Part shown: piece after piece, positions 11,663 through 21,841 of the stretch | How positions within the stretch are numbered: position 1 is the first letter of the stretch | Layout of the letters: each line of letters opens with the position of its first letter | NCBI GenBank assembly: GCA_013368325.1 | Contig: JAACJK010000227.1 | Span: forward strand, 186,001-250,000 | Direction: 5' to 3' | Source of the DNA: Ephemerocybe angulata | Taxonomy: Eukaryota; Basidiomycota; Agaricomycetes; Agaricales; Psathyrellaceae | DNA length: 64,000 nt | Translations under genes and position numbers: made by a program | The notes under the pieces: model-generated | The model's input: only the letters and a program-made list of their open reading frames with translations | Database searches by the model: none | What the model was told of the DNA's origin: nothing

Positions 11663-12066
11663 TAGACTGTCCGGGGTCCGGTTCGGTTCAGGTTCGGCCT
11701 ATTTTGGCCTGAACCTGAACCTGAACCTGAGGTTCGGTTCGGGGACCAGCCCGAACCTGAACTTTTTCAAAATTTCCTAATTCGGCCAGTTTTTTATTTT
11801 AGATGAAATTTTTTATATATTCTGGATCGTAATCTAAAGCGCTATTCGAACGCAAAAAGAACGAAGCCAAACGGATAGATACACGCTGAGAAATGGGGCC
11901 CGTCAGATTGCCCAATGACCCGAGCGGCGAGCGCCCAATAAGCGCCCGTAAAAAAGTTCAGGTTCGGCCAAATTCTGGATTTTTTCCGAACCTGGACCTG
12001 AACCTCAGGTTCGGTTCAGGTTCGGTTCAGGTTCGGAAAGTTCCGAACTTGACCGCGGACAGTCTA
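11663..12066. mobile_element. non-autonomous hAT-type element (MITE)
   Basis: The 404-bp element starts TAGACTGTCCG and ends CGGACAGTCTA, an 11-bp perfect terminal inverted repeat. It is flanked on both sides by the same 8 bp, CCGAGGAT (11655-11662 and 12067-12074). An 8-bp target duplication is the hallmark of hAT transposons. Inside both ends are clusters of GGTTCAGGTTCGG words in direct and inverted orientation, probably subterminal transposase-binding repeats. No transposase is encoded, so it depends on an element elsewhere. Confidence 0.9.
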
Positions 12067-12514
12067 CCGAGGATATCATATAGCCAAGCTCCTAATGCCC
12101 CGGGCGATCCTGTTGCTGTGTAAATTTGAGTTGAAAAGCAACAATGACCCAGAAATATGTGAACATACCTGGAAATCTCGAAGTTCCCTCTTGAGCCTTT
12201 CGATATCAGGGTCGGGCTCACAGTACCTGTCGTATCTGATCCATTGAAAATAATGATAATGATAATGGTACTAAAGTGTGAGGCCTGTTTGAGGAACGAA
12301 TTAACTAGCTCTAGCATCCCGTCTTCAGAGCCGCAATCTTGCGACAAAACAATAAGTTCTTCGACAAGTTCATGAAGTGGGAGGCAAATTGCCGAGAGAA
12401 AAATCATCTGGAGAACCCCCAAGTGAAGGACTTTAGTACTGTTATCCCTTCCTGGAGAGTTCGCGCTTACCTCAATCGTATGCATCAAGGCATGGATGCT
12501 GTTTTGGCAGATTT

Positions 12515-12917
12515 TGATAAACTGCTAAGTTTATAAGTCGTTGAAGCCACTGCAAGTGGGAGATAGTTCGATCTATTAGTTAAGTTAGATAAAGAGAAAT
12601 ACAGCATGACGCACCTGCAAGTGGGAGATAGTTCGATAAGGGAACTACCCACTTGCAGTGTAGACTATATACTGTGTGGAACAATAGACGATCCATATCG
12701 GGAGAACAATAAAGTACGTACGAATATGGAACAATAGAAGTGAGAACAATGCTGTGTGATATATGTGAAACGATGGAATGAATGAACAATGTGATCGTGG
12801 ATATATATAGAACAAAGAAGCATTAGAACAATAGAAAAGTTTGAAAGAGGCAGCGCCTATGTGAAGATGAAGAGAACAATGGGCGAGCCATGGAGACATG
12901 TGCATTGTACTTCAACA
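12515..12917 (-). repeat. solo LTR of the same copia family
   Basis: A 403-bp copy of the LTR at 1128-1530 in inverted orientation, starting and ending TG...CA. The 5 bp GATTT flank it on both sides (12510-12514 and 12918-12922), so it inserted as an element and was reduced to a single LTR by recombination. High similarity to the first copy implies recent activity. Confidence 0.93.
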
Positions 12918-13208
12918 GATTTCAGTGTCAGGATGTGACAGAGGTTATGGCGAAGGATGAGAGCTGACCGAAGAACAGAGCTGACCGAAGAAGGGGGTGG
13001 ACGACGTGGACAAACGGAATCAAGTTGTGTTGGCGCTCTCGAGCGCCGAAAGTAGCTAGCTTACATAATATAATCCTAACCCTACGAGAGCTCTACCCCG
13101 GCCGAACGCACAAACTCTGACACCCCCACCCGAGAGGAAGGGGGTAAGTGAACGGAAAAGAAAAACAAACACAAGAAAGGACCAATCTCTCCCACCCAAT
13201 CCAAACTC

Positions 13209-13715
13209 CTACTTCTTCTTCGTCTTTGGCTGAGACTTGCTGAGGTGATCGCGAAGTTCTTCTGAGATGAAGACCGTGGAAGAGGGCTCGTCGACGGACG
13301 CCATATTGGCCCGGACATTCATGCTATGCTGAATCGGGTTGTAGTGCCAATCGTCGTCAGACTCCGCATCAGACTCCATGTGGACGAGTTTGGCATCCTC
13401 CTTCCCAGCGGCACGAGCACGACGAGCCTTGCGGGCGTCCTGGATGATCTTGTCCTTCACCCTCTGTGGCATGTCGATGATGCACTTCGTCAAACGATGG
13501 CCAGGCCGCCCACAACGATGGCAGGCATCACCACCTCGAGTGTTTCCCCAGTCGTAGTCAGAACCAGCATCGTCGTCAGAGCTGTCACCCGCCCTGCGAC
13601 GATACCCGTCCTTTCCCTTCCGCACGTAGAAGGCAGTCTCTCCCCCACCGTCCTTCAGCTTCCCGTCAGATTCAAACAAAGGCTCACGATAGATATCACA
13701 CTGAATACACTCCAT
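13209..13715 (-). mobile_element. retrotransposon gag-like ORF with CCHC zinc knuckle (168 aa)
   Basis: An open frame of 168 residues contains a single CCHC zinc knuckle (C-x2-C-x4-H-x4-C: CHRCGRPGHRLTKC, about residues 63-76), an acidic Asp-rich stretch before it and a Lys/Arg-rich stretch after it. This is the C-terminal end of a copia-type gag. No protease, integrase or polymerase follows in this orientation; the neighbouring solo LTR at 12.5 kb has its own target duplication and is a separate insertion. It is either a remnant or a domesticated knuckle protein. Confidence 0.65.
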
Positions 13716-13829
13716 GAGGTCTATGATCTAGAACAGAATTGCCCCCTTCCTCACCGGGTAGATCCTGATTGGGAAGAGGGTGCCACAATTTGCTTTGTCA
13801 TGAGGCGCTCTGCCTGAACTTGGGTGCCT

Positions 13830-14735
13830 GAGATTCGACAGTGGCCTGTGCATGGCCGTATGGGTCGACTAATCCTACCCATTGAACAGCTTTCGTAGTG
13901 ATATGACTATCATAGTAATAGGAGTAGTAGTATAGTTAATATATTAACCGGAGCTGGTCCAATTCCTGAACGCCGGGTTATGGGTCTCTGATCGTAGAAC
14001 AGGCATAACTACGATGCATCCCATCTCCCACACCTACAATGCCCATCTAACCTGTCGCACAAAAGATGCCCATTCTCAGGTAGGAGGAGACTTGGAATCA
14101 TTTCCCTGAGTCAGGGTCCCGATATCTACTAAGCGAGTTGTAGCACACATAATTCCGGTTCATAAAAGTGCAGCATCCTCAGGCCTCAGGCCACAGAGGC
14201 TATATCAGCCTCCTATTATTCCCTATTAGAAATGACATGTGTGAAGGTATTTTACGGCACGATGACCCATTCAAAGATTCAAGGTATTATCCTGACAAGA
14301 AATTGCGACCACAGCCGCTGCAGTCGCTCGACGAGGATCCCTTGCGTTATTCTGGAAGAAAGAATCTGCACAGTGCCACTCCGTGTGTTAACCTTTATCT
14401 CAATTTGATTTGAGATGTACGATTCGGATACCTCTCCGCACCAGGCCCAGCTTAGGCAGCATCTAGCCTTTTCTTTCCTGCCTGTCGTAGTCTAGAACAT
14501 CTCATTCACATTGCGACTGCGATCTCAACGCTCCCCCAGGCATCTCCTCGACATCAACCCACCCCAGGTACCTACGCAGTGCGCATGAATGTCATACTGC
14601 CTATCATACTCTACCGACCTCAGAACACCGCTGCTTCTTCAAATGGAGAGACGTGAAACATATTCGAACTATCAGCAAGTCCGTATACCACGGCCGATGA
14701 TCGTTCTTTGTCTCCCTACTGACCAGCTGGGTGGC
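13830..14735. other. no gene recognised
   Basis: Unique sequence between the gag relic and the GH114 fragment. One open frame at 14168-14413 has no recognisable feature. Confidence 0.4.
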
Positions 14736-14864
14736 TCGTAGTATGTACACCCCACCTTCCGGCACCAAGGTCGTCGCGCGCGACAGCACCGAGTCCCCCG
14801 CAGCCAACCTCTACAATATCTGCTACATCAATGCGTTTCAGACCCAGCCCTCTGACGAGTCCGG
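14736..14864 (+). pseudogene. GH114 N-terminal fragment
   Basis: Encodes YTPPSGTKVVARD and YNICYINAFQTQP, the same N-terminal block as in the complete GH114 genes at 36.4 and 38.5 kb. The match stops exactly where the 768-bp inverted-repeat element begins at 14865. No signal peptide exon precedes it and no downstream domain follows, so it is a gene fragment. Confidence 0.8.
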
Positions 14865-15632
14865 GTTCGATGCATATTTCCAGATCCCGGCACCTTTTGC
14901 CCAAGACCGATATCATCACCGGCAGGATCACCCTCGGTGGGCGTCTGGGTTAGACCTCCGTCAGCAGAGGGCGCGGGAAAGGCGCTCCAGCCAAAAAGGA
15001 AGTAGCCCCTGACAAGAAATTTCCGGCCAGGCGACGATACCGCTCGCGCAAGCACAAGGGAGTGGTTCAACTTTGAATAGGAGTTTAGAATGCCAAAACT
15101 AATGTTCACTAAGCTAGCTACAGGCCATCCGACCGATCTAGGAACAGGCGCAGAAAAGGCTTGAAGCGCCCACCGCGCTGGCGCCTATGCTAGCTGCGAC
15201 GTGGCTGCGCGGTAACAATGTGATATGCAGCGAGGGCGCCAAGGGCGCTTATTCGCTTGCACGTCACACATCCTGGCTCTTCCCGGGGCTACCCTTCATC
15301 ATTGCTACAAGGCTACCTAGTGGCTTTGAAGTTATCTCAGGTAACCTAGTTTGAATTGATTCTCTCAAGCTATCCTAATCTATCTTTACCCAAGGAACTA
15401 TGATATGAGTGAGCCTTCGTCCCCCTGCAGGTTACACACGCCCACTCGACCCTGCACTCGCCCTCTTTGCGCCCTCTCCCGGCCGGATTAGGATGGGGTC
15501 CCTTGGGGTCCGCTCTCGGGCTCTCGGGCGGCCTGGATCAGAGAGGGATCAGGCAGTGATCCAGGTGGCCGTGCCGGACGCTCGGCATCCTTTTGGGGTT
15601 AAGATGCCTGGATCTGGAAATATGCATCGAAC
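14865..15632. mobile_element. 768-bp non-autonomous element with 23-bp terminal inverted repeats
   Basis: The left end (14865-14887, GTTCGATGCATATTTCCAG...) is repeated as a perfect 23-bp inverted copy at 15610-15632. Imperfect inverted similarity continues inward. There is no transposase frame. I could not find an unambiguous target duplication (flanks TCCGG and GGTGC), so the superfamily is unknown. It sits at the point where the GH114 fragment is interrupted. Confidence 0.75.
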
Positions 15633-15829
15633 GGTGCCTCCCCTCTGACGCCTCGTTCCGGAAGTGTACATCTCACCTTCCGAAACCTTAATTGTGGCAA
15701 ACGTTCACAAGAAACATGGGCGCCCGAGGGCGCCCGTAACACGCGTCTCAACCTTCAGACTACGTACATAATGCTACGTATACATAATACAGTTCTAGGT
15801 ACTTGCTTCAGGAGTATGGATTGCCAGTC

Positions 15830-16080
15830 ATGGCGGAATGACCACGTTATTACTGGCTGCCCGTCTTCCCAACATCTTGGCTCGGCACTCTGCCTTGTGG
15901 GCGTCCCGCTACAAATAAACACGTTTAGTGAGGGTCATTGGCGACAATATGCAGCGAACACAGGAGGGAGAATCTGAAGAGCCAGCTTACCATTCGTTCC
16001 TTGGGGAAAGACGCCCCGCATGTCGAGCACCACCAATTGTTCCCGTCTCATGTGCTCGTATACGTTGGCTTATCACATTA
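15830..16080 (-). pseudogene. partial extra copy of the CxxC secreted-protein gene (last exons)
   Basis: A segment reading WWCSTCGASFPKERM (about 15993-16037) is followed by an 80-nt intron (15913-15992) and a terminal exon RDAHKAEC...NNVVIPP with stop near 15830. It parallels the last exons of the complete locus just upstream (ANAHR...NEVV...P). No signal peptide exon is attached and a stop lies shortly upstream in the same frame, so it looks like a tandem partial duplicate, or extra 3' exons used alternatively. Confidence 0.5.
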
Positions 16081-16187
16081 GCTCTAACTACTTGACTTGT
16101 AATTCTTAGAGGGAACATAGGTGAGATGCATTTAACAGCCGACAAATACCGTAAAGAAGCGTAAGTTGTATGAAACAAAGTATATTC

Positions 16188-16816
16188 ATGGGCCTCCGAA
16201 ATGTACAACCTCGTTGTGGTTCCGCGATATCCGGTGGGCGTTCGCCTACAAATAAATGGGTTTAGCGAGTTTACATGCAACAAGCATGGGAGGGAGAATC
16301 TGAAGAGAGAGCTTACACCACTCAACGTCTGCAGATATTTGTTGCACTTCGAGCACCGCCACAATTCCTCGAGTTGATGAGTATCGTGTTTCTTGTGCCG
16401 CAACCCTTCCCCCTCCCGCTACAAATGAATACGTTTAGCGAGGGTCGTTAAACGCAATATGCAGCGAACACGGGAGGGAGAATCTGAAGAGCCAACTTAC
16501 ATTTGCGTCCCAATGCGTGTTGCACGTTTGGCAGAGCACGATGCCTCCTGCCCGTCGCTCGAGTTGCTCGCTGAGCGCGTCGATGAGCTCTCGCGTTGAT
16601 AGGCTGGCTAGGATATCTCGCTGATGGAGGGCCAAGCCATCGTGAAAGCTGCGCGCATGAATCTCTCGTGTGCCAACCTGAAAGCAATGTCAGCAAGTAT
16701 ACAGTTCTCAGTTATGCAGGCGTAGGGAAGCGCACATTGTCGGTAAAGCGGGCGCTTGCAAGAGATGCGAAGGTGCCAAGGGCGATGGGGAGGAGAGCAA
16801 GAAGTGGGACGCGCAT
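16188..16816 (-). CDS. small secreted CxxC protein, four exons with repeated introns
   Basis: Exons on the minus strand: 16816-16736, 16677-16501, 16418-16317, then 16245 to a TGA near 16188, all in phase 0. The product is about 139 aa. Exon 1 is a signal peptide (MRVPLLALLPIALGTFASLA). Exon 2 has a helical stretch LSTRELIDALSEQLERR and a C-x2-C (CQTC). Exon 3 carries another C-x2-C (CSKC). The gene at 18.66 kb has the same signal peptide, STREL helix and C-x2-C, which supports the model. Introns 2 and 3, and the intron of the partial copy downstream, start GTAAG and share CTCTTCAGATTCTCCCTCC and an ATTTGTAG end. Function unknown; a small secreted protein. Confidence 0.65.
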
Positions 16817-17140
16817 TCTCTCTTTGGTTGCGTTCCGTGTGGGCTATTGAAGGGGAAGAGCAGAACTATTGTTGAGAGTGAAGTCGAATGAAAGTGAATA
16901 GTTAATTCGAATGTAGTAGGCGACTTAAATATAAAAGAAATCAAGGGGGCCCAGGCCGAGCAGCCCGGGTATGGCAGGTTCCCACCGACGACCGCCAGCC
17001 AGGCGCACGCTTCATCCTCATCAGTGTGGATGTGACCGTGACGGGCCTTGGAGTCCAAATCGAATAGTACCAATCGTACCCGCCACCTTATTCAAATGCT
17101 GAAACTCACCGATACAACTGGGATACTCCTCCACATTCAG

Positions 17141-17740
17141 ACATACACCCGCTCAAAAAGCCTTAGACAACAACCTCGCGCTAGCTACAGCCGTTTGCAT
17201 ATTGTTGTGAAAGTTCTGAGAGTTCGAATTTTGTCACGTGCCGGGGGACCCCACCAAACAAACCCGATAAGGTAGCGCAGAATCCTCCCCTCCTCCTACT
17301 CTAACCTTCTTAAATTCAGCTATATGTAGGTATAGCTCCTAGATAGACACTATCTGTATTTATAATACCACTATCCTACAAAGGAGGCCTTTACCAGAGC
17401 TTTATCTCAATCGAGGGGATGATCGGCCCAAGCTTTTGATGAAATCTCGCATCTCCGACAAGCCCGGTACCCTTTCCTGGGCCCATCGTCCACACATTGC
17501 GCCTTCGAAAGGTCTTCGGATAACTGTATACATGTATATATTATGGACTCGACGATTAGTGTTTACTCATGAAACGAGCCTCAATCGCCCCTAGAACGGG
17601 CACCCTTCGCCTGTAAGCTCATCGCAGACCACGCCCGCACCCTGAACCTTGCCATAGCGCAGAAGAAGAACAGTGCCGAGCTCTGCAGCGAGGGTAAAAC
17701 CAGAGCCAAATTCGACTGCGCCGTCTTCGAGAAGTGCTGA
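17141..17740 (+). pseudogene. GH114 C-terminal fragment, interrupted
   Basis: Position 17141 onward encodes TYTRSKSL, the start of the last exon of the intact GH114 genes. After about 390 bp of unrelated sequence, 17615-17737 encodes KLIADHARTLNLAIAQKK and a diverged end up to a stop. The order matches the intact genes, so one exon has been split by an insertion and lost its 3' end. Confidence 0.7.
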
Positions 17741-17744
17741 GGTC

Positions 17745-18570
17745 AATCTATAGATCCATGTGAATGACCCATATGCTGGATCCTTTGGATATGTATAATG
17801 ATTGATTTAACGAGCGTAGCGTTTAACGCATGGTCCGTCTGTGGGCATCTACTACTAGTCTGACTACTCCTAAGTTTATGGCCGACGTCAGTTCAGGGTC
17901 ACACGCGTTCGCATTATGCATCAATGCGACAAAGAAAAGTGCGCTTGACCGGCTCTGCACAATATCCATCAGGGTACCGGGTAATGCACTTCCTGCCCGT
18001 CAACACAAGTGAACTGCAGCGCATGCAGTGTTGGTAACGAAGTTAAGGTCCTTCAGGGTGCACTTCACTTCGCCTTGATGGGGGGCTGTGTTTTGGGTAT
18101 CAAGGCCGAACGACGTGTGATGGCCATTCTTCTCATACCCCTGTCTCTGAAGGTTGAAGGTTGGCTTTGAACGACCTTTCCACTGCTTTATTCTCCATGC
18201 CGCCGTTTTGAAGCCGATGGGCGGCAACGTGCGAATGATTGACCTTGATTCATTTTGAATGAAGTATCGTGAAGCGGCGACTTCACTTGACTTCACTTCA
18301 TCTTGGCTCAACACTAAGCTAGCTGCGCATGGGACATTATCGCACATTACGGCTCCCCAAACAAGCGATCCGCTCCGTGACACAACGATTCCATCACGGC
18401 GCCCCATGATGTATGTACTACGGAAAAGATCTTCCGATTACAACCTCCCTGCAACCCGGGCCTACGTATTCCAGCTGCCTCGTTGTCTCTATGCGACAGC
18501 ACATTCTCCGGGGCTATCTGGCTCTCGAAAACGGATATGCGTGGGATATCACCGGTACTGAGATGGATGG
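17745..18570. other. no gene recognised
   Basis: Nothing supported apart from the promoter of the next gene at its right end. Confidence 0.4.
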
Positions 18571-18580
18571 GCAGTCCAAC

Positions 18581-18590
18581 GCTATAAAGG
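18581..18590 (+). promoter_or_regulatory. TATA box
   Basis: CTATAAAGG about 75 bp upstream of the start of the secreted CxxC gene. Confidence 0.6.
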
Positions 18591-18659
18591 CCAGCCATAC
18601 CAGCGTAATACCAACCACACATCGACATACTCCATCCTCAAACAGTTACATCGTCGACC

Positions 18660-19157
18660 ATGCGCTTATCCCTACTCGCAGCTCTCCCAATCGCCCTCAG
18701 CCTCCTAAGCTTCACAGCAGCGTTCTCCACAGACTACGAACATGTGCGCATAATAATACCCATTGGAATCACATCTAAGCGACAAGTACTGACTGACGAC
18801 CCTGACCTATCCGCTACGCTCAGGGCCTTGATGCGCGGGAGTACATCGACGCCCTCGTCACGCGCGAACTCCTGACCGACCTCTCCACGCGCGAACTCCT
18901 GGACGAGCTCACGGAGCGTCTCGAGAGGCGTGGAGGTGACGATTGGCATGGCCGGTGCACCAAGTGCAAAAACTTGGTTAAAGTTAAAGTAAGTTCTAAA
19001 AATTCAGTTCATAGGCGACCTCCGCCGTAAACCACACTAGTCCGTTGACTGACTTCTCATATAGGATAAGGACAAGTCTGACTGCGTCCATCCGCGGGTG
19101 GCGGGAGAAAAGGAGAAGCACGGCTTCGCATATCATGACGGGAAGATTCTTATGTAG
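18660..19157 (+). CDS. small secreted CxxC protein (113 aa)
   Basis: Three exons, 18660-18743, 18824-18988 and 19065-19157, all phase 0, encode 113 aa. Exon 1 is a signal peptide (MRLSLLAALPIALSLLSF). Exon 2 has two copies of a (S/T)REL helix (VTRELLTDLSTRELLDEL) ending in LERR and a C-x2-C (CTKC). Exon 3 is short, basic and has one more cysteine. The gene at 16.2-16.8 kb is a clear paralogue, but its introns 2 and 3 are unlike those here. A consensus TATA box lies 75 bp upstream. Predicted extracellular; role unknown. Confidence 0.7.
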
Positions 19158-19159
19158 AG

Positions 19160-21840
19160 AACACAATCGTTGCCTGCTCACAGATACTGAAACTGTATCT
19201 CATGAACCACGGAGCCAGAGTTTAATCAATGGGCGAACGGCGTATGCTCTGAATCCACACGCGCTGAATCGAATCGCTTTGAGACAATCTACAGACCGAG
19301 GCTACTGTGCAACGTCCTCCCATCAGCGAAAAACCCTCCCCACGACCTACCATTTCCGTGGATGATATACCTTACCTAGGAAGATCATCGACGTCGGCCG
19401 GATAAGTCGGAAATAGTATCTTTTGAAAAACCAGATCGACCTGCCGACGGGTGGGTCATTCCGTGGTAAGCAAGATCTTCTATACGACGTCGTGGAAACG
19501 CAAGGTATTCCCCTTGAAGATGGTACCCATGGCAGAAGCACGCGCTGTATGGGTACACTATCATCGATCATCGGTAGCACTCAGAAAGCGTCATTTAAAC
19601 ACAAATCCCGTGTCATATCGAGCTATTCTACTACAGTGGAATCCTGGTATAATTCTACGAGGCTCCCGAATGGGATAGAATGCGCAACTCACCAGATGTC
19701 AGAGCACCCTTGATTCTGGGAGTCAGATATGGACTTGTTCTGAGAACGGAGAGAGACTCGCCTAATGGAAACTTCGCCTACAGGTTCGGTTGGGCTAAGC
19801 TCGGGGTTAGAAGACAGCAGTCGTCGCTGATTTAGAACTCTTCAACAGCAAGTGGCATTGGGGAGCACATACCGGGTCAGATCCGTTCCCGCCCTGCACC
19901 AAAAGACCTGTTCACCGACCTCCAAGCTCGAATTCGCGTCAAATTGGTCCGTAGTGCCCAACCGCCATGCCCGCCGTTGGTGATTCGTTCCCGCCATGAG
20001 CAGCGGCTCTTCGACGTCTGCGTAGAGGTAAGGAGGTCGACAGGAGGTAAATGGGGGGGAATAAGGGAATGGGTGAGAGGAGGAGAGGGAGGATTGAAGG
20101 AGGGAAGATGGGGGGAGGGAAGAAAGGGGATTTCGGAACGACGCGTCGCGTCTCGAGCTATTAGTATCCCGCCGCGCGCACGGGCCATGCACGTGCGTAT
20201 TTGATCTCCGCCAGACTCCGCCGCCGCGCGCGCGCGTTCGGGGTGTTGGGCCAATGTTGGGCGCTTAGCTCCAGACTCCTAGAGGTTGTAGCGCGGTAAC
20301 AGCAGAACGAGGAGGATGCATATACACACATTTTATACCTAGCATTGACCTTTACTCAGAGCTATGGATGCACCGGGAGTCCGAGACAGATAACTACGGC
20401 GGCTGGGAACAAATGCCAGCAGCTCGGCACACGCCGCACACCCAAAAAGGCGAGTCTGGGATGAACGATAAGGGGTTCTATGAGCTCAGATAGGCGCCTG
20501 AGTAATTTCTGAAAATTTAACCAGCAATATATAGTATTACCATATTGGAAGCAATAGATCCTGTCTTGCCATTGTGCCCATGAGAATACCCTCGAGTTAC
20601 CATCCTGGAACCCAGAATATCTACATCTTGCCACACTGGCATCTTTAGGACCATAAATTACCGATATGGCAAGCTGAGTTATTCAGTTTCCTGTGCGACA
20701 ACTACTAGGTCATCCTATATACATGTTGACTAACGATTTCCCTTATGTGAACCGTAAGATCATGCCTTTCCGTGTAAGATGGGGAAGCCCGTGAGGCGGG
20801 GTTTTTGCTGATGCCACGCAGTACGGATACCGCCAAAACAGATATCGCGCCCGCGCTTAGAGTGCGCTCGAACTTCTTCGCCACTGTCCTAGGCTCGAAA
20901 CCCAGCATCTACCCTTTCCCAAGGTATCGGTCCCACTGACATATTGCGCGTATCATACAGGAGGCAGAGCTCAAGACCACCCTTCTCCAGTAGGGGCGTT
21001 GTGAAGGACCTGATTAGGCGGCCCCGATCCATGCGCGAGCGCGTCATGCGCGCCAAGGCACGTCCCGATTAGGCAAGCCACGCGCGCCTATATTGCCGCG
21101 CTACATGGTCGCGCCGACTACCGGGGTCCCGCACTCAGCGTTCTCCAAATAAGGTCCACTAGCGGAACCACCTGCTACCAACCTACACATCCATCTACAG
21201 TATATCATGTACTGTCTTCGGACAGTCGTTAACACTCAAGCATTCCCATGCCTGGTCTCCATCGCTGTTAGGGGTATTTGCCTGGGCGTATGCTATACTG
21301 GGATGAGCTACAGCCTAAATATTGTGATTGAATTTATGAATTCTCGCAATCCTGTCTGGCTCAAGCTGTGGAGGAGCCAAGGAAGAGTTCGACTCAAGGA
21401 CGCCCCAAGACCCACTACCTAAAGGTAGCAGGCATCCATACCAGTTTCCGGATTCAATCCTCGTCTCTCTACCTATCTGTCTGCCTGTCTCTAACCCTAA
21501 TCTATCCGGTTCGTCTATATCCCCCCTACTACGTCCCGGCCATCCATCGTTCCATAGCTCCTCCGCACTCACGAGACAGAGCGTCTCTACAACGTAAAAC
21601 CCAATCGGCGCCTAAACACCATTGGCAATCATATCTTCTAGCACGCCAATCAAAACGGAAACAACTACGACAGTCCCTCAAAAACCAACGTCTTCTATCA
21701 AACCATCATCCCATATTACATCTACATATACACTAATATCATCTACATTTTTATCACATTCCAAAGTGCGTTCGTTCGTTCGTTGCAATCTAAAAGCCAA
21801 AGTCAAACCAATCCATCTACAACCCCAACCCTCACGGACG
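19160..21840. other. no gene recognised
   Basis: A 2.7-kb stretch without a supported gene. It has a purine-rich GGGAGG tract (20040-20130) and a CG-rich palindromic stretch near 21030-21110. Open frames here lack domain signatures or consistent splice sites. Confidence 0.4.
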
Positions 21841-21841
21841 T

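Noticed and set aside
16708..17073. 121-codon ORF upstream of the CxxC gene
   Set aside because: It overlaps the promoter, exon 1 and intron 1 of the secreted protein in another frame.
17215..17270. tRNA 3'-half-like GTTCGAATTTTGT word inside the insertion in a GH114 relic
   Set aside because: No matching acceptor stem or anticodon arm; could be a tRNA-derived SINE head but not supportable.
20705..20908. tRNA-like or LGFEPRT-type reading near a GTTTCGAG word on the minus strand
   Set aside because: No cloverleaf can be drawn and the ORF has no start context; treated as chance.
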